From NCBI RefSeq assembly GCF_019968905.1, contig NZ_CP079946.1:372001-436000 (forward strand): a stretch of 64,000 bases of DNA, read 5' to 3'. This DNA is from Corallococcus sp. EGB (GTDB lineage: Bacteria; Myxococcota; Myxococcia; Myxococcales; Myxococcaceae). A model generated the notes under the pieces. It had not been told where the DNA came from, did no database searches, and was given only the letters and a program-made list of their open reading frames with translations. Below, piece after piece: positions 16,790-25,819 of this stretch; position 1 is the stretch's first letter; the number at the start of each line of letters is the position of its first letter. The position numbers and the translations under genes were made by a program.

Positions 16790-18096
16790 GGGTCCTCGCG
16801 CCGCCGGCCGCGGCGCCACAGGGGAAGAAGGAACAGGGGAAGCAGCGTGCCCACGGGCGCGGCGGTGCAGCCCGAGGACGGCTTCGGCTTCGGGTCGGTG
16901 GGCGTGCCCGCGTCGTCGGCCGGCTGTGCGCCCGCATCCGGCACCCCCGCGTCCGGCACGCCGTCCGGGTAGAGCGGCGCGCCAATCGTCTGCGCGAGCT
17001 GGGGCCAGCGCGACGGACACAGCTCGCGCACGGGCGTGCCCGCGGGGCACTGATGGCTGCCCTGGATCTGCTCCAGGCTGAAGAGGGGCTCCCAGGTGGA
17101 GCCCTCGTCGCTGCTGCGCGCCAGGGACCAGTCATGGAGCCACGGCGAGCCGCAGCCGTAGATGACGTCTCCCACGCGCGTCACGCACGCGTTGCCGGTG
17201 GGCAGCTCCAGCTTGGCGAAGGGCCCGCCCGCCTGGCTGCGGAAGAAGGCGTTGTACGTGGACACCCACGCGGTGCCGCCGTCCGCGGAGAGGTCCATGT
17301 TGACGAAGACGTCGTCGATGCCCGCGCCTGTGCGCGCGGTGAAGGTGCGCCCGCCGTCCGTGCTGTGGAGGATGTGCGTGTAGCCCTGCGCGGACACGCG
17401 CGCCCAGACGCCGTGAGGCTCCACGGGGTCCGTCGCCGTCACCACGAAGTCGAACGGGCGCACCAGGTCCGGGAAGGCCTGCGGCAGCTCCTCCCACGTC
17501 TCGCCCGCGTCGTCGCTGCGGAACAGATACATGCGCGCCGTGTCCGTCGCGGACACGTAGAGCGTGCGCGGCTCCGCCGTGGACAGGCGCACGGCGGAGA
17601 AGAGGACCCCCGCGCGCTGGAGCGGCAGCGCCCGCCACGTCTCGCCACCGTCATCCGAGCGGAACACCCCGTTCGTCGCCGACGTGGAGCGGCCCGTGGT
17701 CACGTACAACACCGCGTCATCCGTGGGGTGCGCCGCGAGCCCCGTCACCCACGTGTCCTTGAACGCGGGATGTGACGACCACGAACACGCGCCGTCCTTC
17801 GAGGACAGGAGCGCGTTGCCCGTGGCCGCCAGGATTTCCCCCGTCCCGCGCCAGACAAAGGACTCCGGGCGCCAGCCGCCGTAGCCCATGGCATCCGGAC
17901 ACACCCAGCGCCACGTGTGCCCGCTGTCGCGCGAGATGACCGCGCCGAACGTGGCCCCCACGAAGAAGTCCTCCGGGTGGCCCCGTCTCAGCGTGACGTT
18001 GGCCGACTCTGGCAGGCCGGCGTGGGCCCACGCCGTGCCCGACGCCAGGACCCCGGTCACCGCCGCCCACACCCCCATGATTCGTCGCTTTCGCAT
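16786..18096 (-). CDS. BNR/sortilin-type propeller protein with MYXO-CTERM tail
   Basis: 436 residues; the start at 18096 has GGAG 6-7 bases upstream. A Sec signal ends near GTAWAHA. Repeated Asp-box-like motifs (SRDSGHTWRW, RSDDGGETWRAL, RSDDAGETWEEL, STDGGRTFTA, SSDEGSTWEPL) define a BNR/sortilin beta-propeller. The C-terminus has a Pro/Asp-rich linker, then SGC, a hydrophobic stretch (VGTLLPLFLLPLW) and a basic tail RRGRRR. This is the MYXO-CTERM sorting signal of myxobacteria, so the protein is probably displayed on the cell surface. First gene of the four-gene operon. Confidence 0.85.
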   Translation of the reverse strand: MRKRRIMGVWAAVTGVLASGTAWAHAGLPESANVTLRRGHPEDFFVGATFGAVISRDSGHTWRWVCPDAMGYGGWRPESFVWRGTGEILAATGNALLSSKDGACSWSSHPAFKDTWVTGLAAHPTDDAVLYVTTGRSTSATNGVFRSDDGGETWRALPLQRAGVLFSAVRLSTAEPRTLYVSATDTARMYLFRSDDAGETWEELPQAFPDLVRPFDFVVTATDPVEPHGVWARVSAQGYTHILHSTDGGRTFTARTGAGIDDVFVNMDLSADGGTAWVSTYNAFFRSQAGGPFAKLELPTGNACVTRVGDVIYGCGSPWLHDWSLARSSDEGSTWEPLFSLEQIQGSHQCPAGTPVRELCPSRWPQLAQTIGAPLYPDGVPDAGVPDAGAQPADDAGTPTDPKPKPSSGCTAAPVGTLLPLFLLPLWRRGRRREDP

Positions 18097-18317
18097 CCGG
18101 TGCTCCGGGGCAGGCCCCATGGCCCCCCACGATAGCGCCCGGCCCGCGCCTGCATAGCGGCGCGTGCGCGGGACGGCCCCGGGCGTCACCGGCTCCCCAT
18201 GCGGCAGGCAGCCAGCCGGTATCCCTGGCCCGCGGGGGCTGCGTCGTGGTCGCCACCGGGTGCCGCGGCAACCCTGGCGGCGAGGGGCCCGCACCGCCGG
18301 AAGGCTTGAGGTGTTAT

Positions 18318-18332
18318 TGTAACTGAGTTACA
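18318..18332. promoter_or_regulatory. 15-bp perfect palindrome, candidate Zur operator
   Basis: TGTAACTGAGTTACA is a perfect 7-1-7 inverted repeat embedded in an AT-rich stretch (TTATTG on the left, TAAG on the right). It ends 9 bp before the start of the L33 gene. Its length, AT content and 7-1-7 symmetry resemble Fur-family operators. The genes it precedes, a cysteine-poor L33 and a COG0523 GTPase, are typical Zur targets. Zur binding itself is inference; the palindrome is directly seen. Confidence 0.6.
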
Positions 18333-18341
18333 TAAGTAGCC

Positions 18342-18506
18342 ATGCCCAAGGGAAACCGCACCATCATCCAGCTCGTGTCCTCGGCGGGGACCGGCTACTG
18401 CTACACGACGACGAAGAACAAGCGGAAGTCGCAGGAGAAGCTCCAGAAGCGCAAGTACGACCCGAGGGTGCGCAAGCACGTGCTCTTCGTGGAGGGCAGG
18501 CCATGA
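18342..18506 (+). CDS. rpmG: Ribosomal protein L33, zinc-independent type
   Basis: 54 residues: [19 protein letters not shown], then [20 protein letters not shown] and [12 protein letters not shown], a full-length bL33 of the large ribosomal subunit. The CxxC pairs that hold zinc in the C+ form are absent; only one Cys remains (GYCYTT). Such C- paralogues replace the zinc form when zinc is scarce. Its TGA overlaps the ATG of the GTPase gene (ATGA), so the two are co-translated. The candidate operator lies just upstream. Confidence 0.9.
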   Translation: MPKGNRTIIQLVSSAGTGYCYTTTKNKRKSQEKLQKRKYDPRVRKHVLFVEGRP

Positions 18507-19759
18507 CCCGGGCGCGTGAGGCGGTGGACTCGCGGCTGCCGGTGACGGTGCTGTCGGGGTTCCTGGGCGCGGGCAAGACGACGCTGCTCAACCACGTGCT
18601 GCACAACCGCGAGGGGCTGCGGGTGGCGGTCATCGTCAACGACATGAGCGAGGTGAACATCGACGCGAAGCTGGTGCGCGGCGGCGGGGCCGCGCTGCGC
18701 CGCGTGGACGAGAAGCTGGTGGAGCTGTCCAACGGCTGCATCTGCTGCACGCTGCGCGAGGACCTGCTGAAGGAGGTGGCGAAGCTCGCGAAGGCGAAGC
18801 GCTTCGACTACCTGCTCATCGAGTCCACGGGCATCTCCGAGCCGCTGCCCGTCGCGGAGACCTTCACCTTCGAGGACGAGGAGGGCCAGGGCCTGTCGAA
18901 GGTGGCGCGCCTGGACACGATGGTGACGGTGGTGGACGCGTTCAACTTCCTGAAGGACTGGGAGGGGGCGGAGGCGCTCGCGGAGCGGGGGCTCGCGCTG
19001 GCGGAGGAGGACGACCGCACGGTGGTGGACCTGCTGGTGGAGCAGGTGGAGTTCGCCGACGTGCTGGTGCTGAACAAGACGGACCTGGTGGACGCCGAGG
19101 CGTTGGGACGGCTGGAGGCGGTGCTGCGCCGCTTGAACCCCCAGGCGCGCATCGTGCCCTCGGAACGGGGCCGCGTGCCGCTGTCGGAGGTGCTCGACAC
19201 GCGCCGCTTCGACTTCGAGCGCGCGAGCCGTGCCCCGGGCTGGCTCCGGGAGCTGCGGGGCGAGCACCTGCCGGAGAGCGAGGCCTACGGCATCCGCAGC
19301 TTCGTCTTTCGAAGCCGCGTGCCGCTACACCCGAAGCGCCTCTGGGACTTCGTGCACGGGAGCTGGAAGGGCGTGCTGCGCAGCAAGGGGTTCTTCTGGC
19401 TGGCGACGCGCATGGACATCACCGGCCTGTGGGCGCAGGCGGGCGGCGCGTGCAGCTTCGAGCCCGCGGGCCTCTGGTGGTCCGCGCTGCCTCGTGAGGA
19501 GTGGCCCGATGACCCGGAGGTGCGCGCGGAGCTGGAGCGCGACGTGGCGGCCGGGCCGTATGGAGACCGGCGCCAGGAGATCGTCTTCATCACCCGCGAC
19601 GCGGACCCCGCGGCGCTGGCGGGCGCGCTGGAGCGCTGCCTGCTCACGCCCCAGGAGCTGGCGAAGGGGCCCAAGGCCTGGGCGCGGCTCAAGGACCCCT
19701 TCCCCGAGTGGCGCAGGATGGCTCAGGACGCGGACACGCCGGACACGTCCGCCGGTTGA
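18503..19759 (+). CDS. COG0523 family GTPase (zinc metallochaperone type)
   Basis: 418 residues. The P-loop is GFLGAGKTT (about 19-27), the metal-binding motif is GCICC, and the GTPase motifs ESTGISEP and NKTD are intact. The C-terminal CobW domain follows ([19 protein letters not shown], then [14 protein letters not shown]). COG0523 proteins deliver metals; those of the ZigA/YeiR type act in zinc starvation. Linkage to a zinc-free L33 supports zinc delivery here rather than cobalt. The start ATG 18503 overlaps rpmG. It ends 10 bp from the convergent gene. Confidence 0.85.
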   Translation: MTRAREAVDSRLPVTVLSGFLGAGKTTLLNHVLHNREGLRVAVIVNDMSEVNIDAKLVRGGGAALRRVDEKLVELSNGCICCTLREDLLKEVAKLAKAKRFDYLLIESTGISEPLPVAETFTFEDEEGQGLSKVARLDTMVTVVDAFNFLKDWEGAEALAERGLALAEEDDRTVVDLLVEQVEFADVLVLNKTDLVDAEALGRLEAVLRRLNPQARIVPSERGRVPLSEVLDTRRFDFERASRAPGWLRELRGEHLPESEAYGIRSFVFRSRVPLHPKRLWDFVHGSWKGVLRSKGFFWLATRMDITGLWAQAGGACSFEPAGLWWSALPREEWPDDPEVRAELERDVAAGPYGDRRQEIVFITRDADPAALAGALERCLLTPQELAKGPKAWARLKDPFPEWRRMAQDADTPDTSAG

Positions 19760-19769
19760 GCGGCCACCC

Positions 19770-20537
19770 TCACTCGTCCTGGGAGGGCAGGTCCGTCACG
19801 GTGAGCGTGGCGATGCCCATGTTCGTCGTGAGCCCCGACGGCTGGACGCACGCCGCCAGCGTGGTGAGCGTGGGCACCGCGGTGACCAGGCGCACCGCGT
19901 GGCCCGCGTGGCGCCCGGAGCGGATGGTGCCCTCGGACGTGAAGACCTGCATCCCTCCGTCGACCACCGCCTCCACGCGGTCCAGCTCCACGGAGGACTT
20001 CTCCCCGTTGGACCAGCTCACCGTGGCGGACGTCGCGCCGCCCGCGTTGCCGATGCAGGTCGCGCGCTTCAGGTGCAGCGTCTCCAGCCCCACCGCCGTC
20101 ATCACCACGCCGTCGTTGACGGGGCAGGCGCTGAACTGGAGCGACTCGCGCTGCACGGAGTTTCGCGGCGTGGTGAGCAGCAGCCCGGGGCGGTACGCCA
20201 CCTGGAGCGACCCCGAGCAGACCACCACCGGGGAGTCCTCCAGCGTGCGCGCCGCGTCCTCCATCGACTCCGGCAGCTCCGCCTGCGCCAGCGCCTCCTC
20301 GCCCCACACCATGTCCTCCGCCGGAGCCTCGGCCTGCGCCGGAGCCTCGGCCTGCGCCGGGGCTTCCGCCCGCACCGGCGCCGCCGCCGGAGGCGGAGAC
20401 TCGGGTTCATGGGCCCTGGCGGCGCCCGACGCGAGCACCAGCAGACAGCCACCCCGCGCGAGGATGGTCAGCGCGCGGCGCAGGTGGGACGACTTCAGGA
20501 CATCGAGGGAACGGGAGAGAGTGGAGCGCGACATCAT
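19770..20537 (-). CDS. Secreted protein of unknown function
   Basis: 255 residues from ATG 20537 (the following codon is also ATG). A long twin-basic N-terminus (SSHLRRALTILARGG) leads to a hydrophobic signal ending near GAARAHEP. Next is an Ala/Pro/Glu linker with a 15-bp repeat encoding QAEAP. The rest is beta-rich with four Cys (VVVCSGSL, SACPV, ATCIGN, AACVQ) that could form two disulfides. No family is recognised. Confidence 0.7.
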   Translation of the reverse strand: MMSRSTLSRSLDVLKSSHLRRALTILARGGCLLVLASGAARAHEPESPPPAAAPVRAEAPAQAEAPAQAEAPAEDMVWGEEALAQAELPESMEDAARTLEDSPVVVCSGSLQVAYRPGLLLTTPRNSVQRESLQFSACPVNDGVVMTAVGLETLHLKRATCIGNAGGATSATVSWSNGEKSSVELDRVEAVVDGGMQVFTSEGTIRSGRHAGHAVRLVTAVPTLTTLAACVQPSGLTTNMGIATLTVTDLPSQDE

Positions 20538-20817
20538 GGGGGAAGACACCTGGGGTAGGAATCCCTGGGACAGGGAGGCCCGAAGGTGGGGAAGCCCTCT
20601 CACGCACGACAGCCACCCCGAAGCGCAGGGTTGGCGTGAACCCCAACCTCTCAGGTTCCGCGCATCCGATTCACGCGGTGGACAGTCTGTCCAAGGCTTG
20701 TCGTTGATGGCCGTGATGGCTGGCTTTCCATGTTTCGGGATGCTACGGATTCAGGTTCCTGGACCCCGGCGTGGACGTCGTTTGTCCGTCAGGGCGTCCG
20801 GGAGGAACGACAAGGCC

Positions 20818-21996
20818 GTGACTCCAGACGATTTGGACGTGGGCGACGTGGCCGGGGGCCCTGGCTCCAGCGCCACTCGAGGGGTGTGGGCGCGGGTGAT
20901 GAAGGGTTCGTTGGAGGAGGCGGTGCGCGCCTACGAGGCGATGGGGGCGGGGCAGCGCGAGCGGGTCCTGGAGGAGGCGTTGGTGGTGCCCACCGCCACG
21001 CGCACCCAGCTGGTGGAGGTGCTGCGGCAGGCGCGCGACTTCGCGGGCGCGGCGCGGCTGTTGGAGGCGGACGGAGACGACCGGGGCGCGGCGCCGCTGT
21101 ACGAACAGGCGGGCGCGCCGCTGCTGGCGGCGGAGGCGTGGCTGCGGGTGGGGGAGCAGGCCCGCGCGGCGGCCGCCTTCGAGCGGGCCGGCTCGCTGGA
21201 GCAGGCGCTGTCGCTGTACCAGGCGCTGGGCGCGCGCGAGTCTCTGGCGCACCTGCTGGGCCGCATGCACCGGCCCCTGGAGGCGGCGAGGACGTTCCGG
21301 ATGCTGGGCAACGCGCACGCGGAGCTGGAGATGCTGCGCGCGGTGCCCGTGGACGACCCGCAGCGGCCGGAGGCCGTGCTGCGCATGTGCGAGCTGCTGG
21401 ACGCGGAGGGCGCCACGTGGCGCGCGCTGGTGCTGCTGGCGGACGGCATCAAGCACGCGTCCGGAGCGGGGCTGCTCCTGCTCCAGGCGGAGCAGGCGCG
21501 GCTGCTCCAGCACCTGGGGCTCGCGTCGGCGCCGGAGGGCGCGGCCGCGGCGGAGAAGGCCCCGCCGGTGGTGGATGGCTATGGCTATCTGAAAGCCATT
21601 CCCATCTTCGATGGTCTGTCTTTGGAGGACATGCGCGACCTCTACCGTCTGGCCCGGCCCGTCCTGGTGCCGGCGGGCACGACGGTGCTGGAGAAGGGCG
21701 CCAGGGGCATGGGGCTGGTGGTGCTGCTGGAGGGCATGGTGAGCGTGTCCACCGGCCCGGGGCCGGACGCGCGCCAGCTCAACATGCTGGGGCCGGGCGC
21801 GTTCCTGGGAGAGATTTCGCTCATCCTCGACGGCCCGGTGTCCGCGCATGTGCGCGCGCACACGGTGGTGCGCGCGCTGCGGGTCACGCGGGCGGACTTC
21901 CAATACTTCCTGGAGACGCACGAGGCCGCGGCCCTGCGCATCTACCGCCTCTTCACCCAGAGCCTGGCGGAGCGGGTGCGCGATTTGAGCAGCTGA
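20818..21996 (+). CDS. TPR-like protein with C-terminal cyclic-nucleotide-binding domain
   Basis: About 392 residues from GTG 20818; the start is uncertain because GGAGG sits 12 bases upstream and other in-frame starts exist. Residues 30-230 are helical repeats (AARLLEADGDDRGAAPLYEQAG, AAAFERAGSLEQALSLYQ). The last 130 residues form a CNB domain: IPIFDGLSLEDMRDLYRLA, then GTTVLEKGA, then GEISLILDGPVSAHV. The Arg of the phosphate-binding cassette (normally RxA) is replaced by Val-Ser, so cAMP binding in the usual way is doubtful. It lies 57 bp upstream of a related gene. Confidence 0.75.
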   Translation: MTPDDLDVGDVAGGPGSSATRGVWARVMKGSLEEAVRAYEAMGAGQRERVLEEALVVPTATRTQLVEVLRQARDFAGAARLLEADGDDRGAAPLYEQAGAPLLAAEAWLRVGEQARAAAAFERAGSLEQALSLYQALGARESLAHLLGRMHRPLEAARTFRMLGNAHAELEMLRAVPVDDPQRPEAVLRMCELLDAEGATWRALVLLADGIKHASGAGLLLLQAEQARLLQHLGLASAPEGAAAAEKAPPVVDGYGYLKAIPIFDGLSLEDMRDLYRLARPVLVPAGTTVLEKGARGMGLVVLLEGMVSVSTGPGPDARQLNMLGPGAFLGEISLILDGPVSAHVRAHTVVRALRVTRADFQYFLETHEAAALRIYRLFTQSLAERVRDLSS

Positions 21997-22053
21997 ACGG
22001 ACTGCCCCTGGGAAGGGATGCGTGCGCCGCGCGGCTGGGTTACAGAGGCGCGC

Positions 22054-23214
22054 ATGGCGCACCCTCCACACGCGCGGTCCCTGAAGTCCCAGGCGGCGGC
22101 GCTCGCCGCCGAAGGGAAGATGGACGCGGCGCTGGCCGGCTACCAGGCCGCCCTGCGCGATGAGCCGGAGGACGCGGAGCTCCACCAGCGCGTCGCGGAG
22201 CTGCTGGAGTGGCTGGGGCGAGCCCCCGAGGCCGCCCGCGCCTACGACGACGCGGCGCTCGGCTGGACCCGCGCGGGTGCGCTCCTGCGCGCGGTGGCCG
22301 CCGCGGTGCTGTCGCGGCGCGCGAGGCCCCAGACGGTGCGCGCCCTGGCGGAGCGCTTCGCCCAGCCTCCCGGCGCCCTGGCCCCCACCTTCGCCTGGGT
22401 GCCGGACGGCAAGGACGCGGGCGTGCCCGTCCTGTCCGCCGTGGGACGCGACGCCTTCGAGGCGCTCGTGGGGGCGCTGGAGGTGCGCGCCTTCTGGCCG
22501 GGCCAGCGCGTGGTGGAGGAGGGCCAGCCGGGCGACTCCATGTTCGCGCTGGTGGAGGGCCGCGCGGAGGTGGCGCGCCGGGTGGAGGGCAACGCGCGCC
22601 AGGTCGTCGCCACGCTGGGGCCGGGGGACTTCTTCGGCGAGGTGGCGCTGGTGTCGGAGGGGCCCCGGCTCGCCAGCGTGGAGGTGCGCGAGCGCTCCGT
22701 GCTGCTGGAGTTCAAGCGCTCCTCCCTCGCCCGCGTGAGCGCGGCGCACCCGGAGGTGGACGCGGCGGTGCACGCCTTCTACCAGCGCCGGCTGGTGGAG
22801 AACCTGCTGCGCACCAGCCCCCTGTTCACCAACCTGTCGCCCGCGCTGAAGCAGGCCATGTCGCGCGAGTTCGACCTGCGCGCCGTGCCCGCGGGACAGG
22901 TGCTCCTCACGCAGGGCCAGCCGGGCGACGCCTTCTACCTGCTCCTGCGCGGCCAGTGTCAGCTGTCGCTGGAGCAGCCGGGCCGCATCGTGCTGCTGCC
23001 GGAGCTGCGCGAGGGCGACGTGTTCGGTGAAATCTCGCTGCTGCTCGGCAAGCCCGTCTCCGCGACGGTGCGCACGAAGACGCCTTGCGTGGTGCTGCGC
23101 CTGGAGCGCGCCGCCTTCGAGCGGCACGTCGTCAGCCAGCCCGGCCTCAAGGGCCAGCTCATGCGCATGGGCACGGAGCGCCTCCAGCAGACCGCGAAGG
23201 CGCTCTTCGTCTAA
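22054..23214 (+). CDS. Protein with TPR segment and two cyclic-nucleotide-binding domains
   Basis: 386 residues; the ATG at 22054 has AGAGG 5-6 bases upstream. Residues 5-90 are a short TPR region (GYQAALRDEPEDAELHQRVAEL). The first CNB domain contains PGQRVVEEGQPGDSMFALVEG and GEVALVSEGPRLASV, keeping the Arg. The second contains LLTQGQPGDAFYLLLRG and GEISLLLGKPVSATV, in which the Arg is Val. No DNA-binding domain follows, so this is not a CRP-type regulator. It is probably co-transcribed with 20818-21996. Confidence 0.8.
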   Translation: MAHPPHARSLKSQAAALAAEGKMDAALAGYQAALRDEPEDAELHQRVAELLEWLGRAPEAARAYDDAALGWTRAGALLRAVAAAVLSRRARPQTVRALAERFAQPPGALAPTFAWVPDGKDAGVPVLSAVGRDAFEALVGALEVRAFWPGQRVVEEGQPGDSMFALVEGRAEVARRVEGNARQVVATLGPGDFFGEVALVSEGPRLASVEVRERSVLLEFKRSSLARVSAAHPEVDAAVHAFYQRRLVENLLRTSPLFTNLSPALKQAMSREFDLRAVPAGQVLLTQGQPGDAFYLLLRGQCQLSLEQPGRIVLLPELREGDVFGEISLLLGKPVSATVRTKTPCVVLRLERAAFERHVVSQPGLKGQLMRMGTERLQQTAKALFV

Positions 23215-23218
23215 CGCG

Positions 23219-24511
23219 TCAGGCCTCCGCGTCCAGCCGCACGGGGTGCTCGCGCAGCCAGTCCTGCGCGCGGCGGACGCGGTCGGCGCCGGACGCGCGG
23301 CCCTCCTTCTCCAGGAGCTGCCGGTAGGGCTCCAGCTGCTCCGGCGTCCACGCGGGCAGCGCCTTCAGGTCCGCGAGCGCCACCAGCTCCTCCGCGCTCC
23401 GCCCCCGCGCCTCCTGCCGCGCGGTGAGCAGCGCCGCCAGCACCAGCCGCGCGGGCTCCGCCTCGAAGGCGATGGCCGCGTCGGTGAGCCACTCGCGCGT
23501 GGGCTCGTCCGCCGCCGGGTCCTTCGCGCCCGCGCGCATGCGCTCCAGCATGCCTTCGAGGAAGTCCGCGTCCACCGCGCCCTTCACCGCGCGCAGGAGC
23601 GCGGCGATGACCTGCCGCCGGGCCTCCGGGTCCTTGGGCTGCGTCTTCATCGCGCGCAGGGGCTCCCACAGCGTGACGGTGAGCCACAGCTCCTCTTCCG
23701 GAGAGAAGACGGACGGCGTCGCGGGGTCGCGCAGCTTCGTCTCCACCCGCTGCGCGCGCTCCTTCGCCTCGCGCGAGATGCGCTCCACCAGCGCGGGGTC
23801 CGCCTGCACGTGCTTCACCAGCGCGTCCAGCTCACCGGTCTCCGCCCTCCGCAGGGCCTCCGCGGCCTCGGGCGTGAGGGACTCCGGCGCCATGCCTTCC
23901 ATCAGGGCCTCGTACTTGCGCACCACCTCCGCGTGCTTCTGGCTCCACTCGCGGAACTGCACGTCGAAGACGACGTCCAGCACCGGGTTGTCCTCCGGCC
24001 GCACCTTGCCCGTCTTCTTCGCCGCCGTGGCCAGCAGCGCGCCCACGCTCAGCGCCCGCCGCTCCTCCGGCGTGCGCCCGCCCTTCGCCGCCTGCGCGAG
24101 CAGCGCCGCGCCCAGCTTCTCCTGGAAGTGGCGCCCGCCCAGCTCGCGCACCACGCCCACGCGCAGGCTGTCTCGGGCGGCCATCGCGTCCAGGCCCTCC
24201 TGCGCGGCCAGCTTCGCGAGCGCCTGGCCCACGTGGTCGCTGAAGGCCTTGTCGTCGTAGCGCAGCCCCGGCTGGGGACCGGCGGCCTGGAGCAGCACGC
24301 TCAGGTGCTCCAGCGCCTGCGACAGGCGGGACACGTCCGCGTCACCCAGGAGCGCCATGGCGGCCTCCAGGTCCTGCTTCAGCGGGTTCGCGGGGGCGGA
24401 GGGAGGAGGCTGCGCGGCTTTCGCGCGGTCCTCGGCGGCGTGACAGGCCTTGTACTTCTTCCCGCTGCCACAGGGGCACGGGTCGTTGCGGCCGGGCTTG
24501 GAAGGGCTCAC
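23219..24511 (-). CDS. SEC-C motif protein
   Basis: 430 residues from GTG 24511. The first 25 residues are a SEC-C zinc-binding motif, GRNDPCPCGSGKKYKACH, the same knuckle found at the SecA C-terminus. The remainder is a long helical, Ala/Glu-rich region without recognised domains. SEC-C motifs are used as ribosome or SecB contact modules, so a role near translation or protein quality control is possible but unproven. It is convergent with the CNB gene (4-bp gap). Confidence 0.75.
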   Translation of the reverse strand: MSPSKPGRNDPCPCGSGKKYKACHAAEDRAKAAQPPPSAPANPLKQDLEAAMALLGDADVSRLSQALEHLSVLLQAAGPQPGLRYDDKAFSDHVGQALAKLAAQEGLDAMAARDSLRVGVVRELGGRHFQEKLGAALLAQAAKGGRTPEERRALSVGALLATAAKKTGKVRPEDNPVLDVVFDVQFREWSQKHAEVVRKYEALMEGMAPESLTPEAAEALRRAETGELDALVKHVQADPALVERISREAKERAQRVETKLRDPATPSVFSPEEELWLTVTLWEPLRAMKTQPKDPEARRQVIAALLRAVKGAVDADFLEGMLERMRAGAKDPAADEPTREWLTDAAIAFEAEPARLVLAALLTARQEARGRSAEELVALADLKALPAWTPEQLEPYRQLLEKEGRASGADRVRRAQDWLREHPVRLDAEA

Positions 24512-24532
24512 GGCCCGGCACCGTAAGCGAAA

Positions 24533-24569
24533 GCGCCCGGCCCTTCCATGAACGGAAGGAGCCGGGCGC
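24533..24569 (-). terminator. Long hairpin downstream of the FadL gene
   Basis: GCGCCCGGC-CCTTCC pairs with GGAAGG-A-GCCGGGCGC, a 15-bp stem with one bulge and a 6-base loop. It is located 28 bp after the FadL-like stop codon. Only a weak T-rich stretch (CTTTCGCTT) follows. Confidence 0.6.
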
Positions 24570-24597
24570 CCCGGTGCTTCAGGAACGGTTCAGCGGG

Positions 24598-25788
24598 CTA
24601 CTGCAGGTTGAAGCCCAACGTCAGGCCCAGCACGTGCGCGGAGCCGGAGTACGTGCCGGGCATGCCCGGCGCCGTGCTCTCCTTGTTCGCCAGCGCGACG
24701 AACTGGTAGCCCAGGTCCGCGCGGAACGGCTTGAACTCGTAGCCCACGCCCGCGGACACCTTGATGCGGTTGGCGTCCGGCAGGTCCGGCGTCAGCGTGC
24801 TGTTGGGGCTGGGGGACGGGTCGTACGTGAAGCCCAGGCGCACCTGCAGCGCGTCCGTCACGCCGTACTCACCGCCCAGCGAGTACTTCCACTTCGCGTG
24901 CCAGCGCTTGGGCAGCGGGTTGTCGATGGACGGGTTCTCGAAGTGGATGGCCAGCTCCGAGAAGGAGGACCAGTCCACCCAGCTCGCGTCGAACGCCAGC
25001 AGCAGGTTCGACAGCGGGCGGTACGCCAGGCCCGCCGTCACGGTGGACGGCAGGGTGACGTCCGCGTGCGCCTTCTGGTCCGTCAGCCGGCTCTGGAACT
25101 CCACCGGGATGTTCTGGAAGTCCGCCTTGCCCTGGAACGCGATGTCGATGGCGCTGCGGTAGTGGAGGCCCAGGTCCAGGTTGTCCAGCAGCTTGGCCTG
25201 CACGCCCACGTTGAAGCCGGAGCCCCAGTCCGCGCCACCCAGGTGGATGGAGCCCTCGCTGTTCACGAAGTCCAGGCCGCGCGTCAGCTCGATGGTGGCC
25301 CGGGCGATGTCCAGACCCGCGCCGAAGCGGAAGCGCGGGTGCAGCTCATACGCGAACGACGGGTTGATGTAGTACGTCGCCAGCGCGGACTCGTAGCCGC
25401 GGAAGCGGCCGCTGAAGCCCTCCTCCCAGCGGCTGCGCGCGCCGTAGGGCGTGTACACGCCCACGCCGAACGCCGCCTTCTCGAACGGCTTGTAGACCAC
25501 GAACAGGTGCGGAGGCGGAGACAGCGTGGTGCGCTGCCCCTCCTGCTCCATGCCCGGCCGCTGGAAGTTGATGCTGGGCAGGATGCCCGTGTCGCCGAGC
25601 GTGATGTCGAGCTTCTTCACGCCGACCATGTTCGCCACGTTGTAATAGATGGAGGACGAGTCCTCCAGCCACGCCGTGGCGGCGCCGCCCGCGCCGGTGG
25701 CGCGAGCGCTGTGGGTGTCGACCTGGAAGCCCGCGGCCTGGCTCGTACCGGCCGCCAGGATCGCCACGAGGGAGAGTGTCTTTTTCAT
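24598..25788 (-). CDS. FadL/OmpP1-type outer-membrane long-chain fatty acid transporter
   Basis: 396 residues with a Sec signal ending TSQAAGF. The N-terminus after cleavage, AGFQVDTHSARATGAGGAATA, matches the FadL hatch, which begins with GFQ and contains the sARA-GGA pattern. Alternating strands then build the 14-stranded barrel (FGVGVYTPYGARSRWEEGF, LQVRLGFTYDPSPSP) and the protein ends in GLTLGFNLQ. It lies 31 bp downstream of the secreted lipase gene on the same strand. The pair would release and then import fatty acids, which suits a predatory myxobacterium. Confidence 0.9.
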   Translation of the reverse strand: MKKTLSLVAILAAGTSQAAGFQVDTHSARATGAGGAATAWLEDSSSIYYNVANMVGVKKLDITLGDTGILPSINFQRPGMEQEGQRTTLSPPPHLFVVYKPFEKAAFGVGVYTPYGARSRWEEGFSGRFRGYESALATYYINPSFAYELHPRFRFGAGLDIARATIELTRGLDFVNSEGSIHLGGADWGSGFNVGVQAKLLDNLDLGLHYRSAIDIAFQGKADFQNIPVEFQSRLTDQKAHADVTLPSTVTAGLAYRPLSNLLLAFDASWVDWSSFSELAIHFENPSIDNPLPKRWHAKWKYSLGGEYGVTDALQVRLGFTYDPSPSPNSTLTPDLPDANRIKVSAGVGYEFKPFRADLGYQFVALANKESTAPGMPGTYSGSAHVLGLTLGFNLQ

Positions 25789-25819
25789 GGGTGTTTGAGT
25801 CCTCTCTCAGTGGTTCGCG

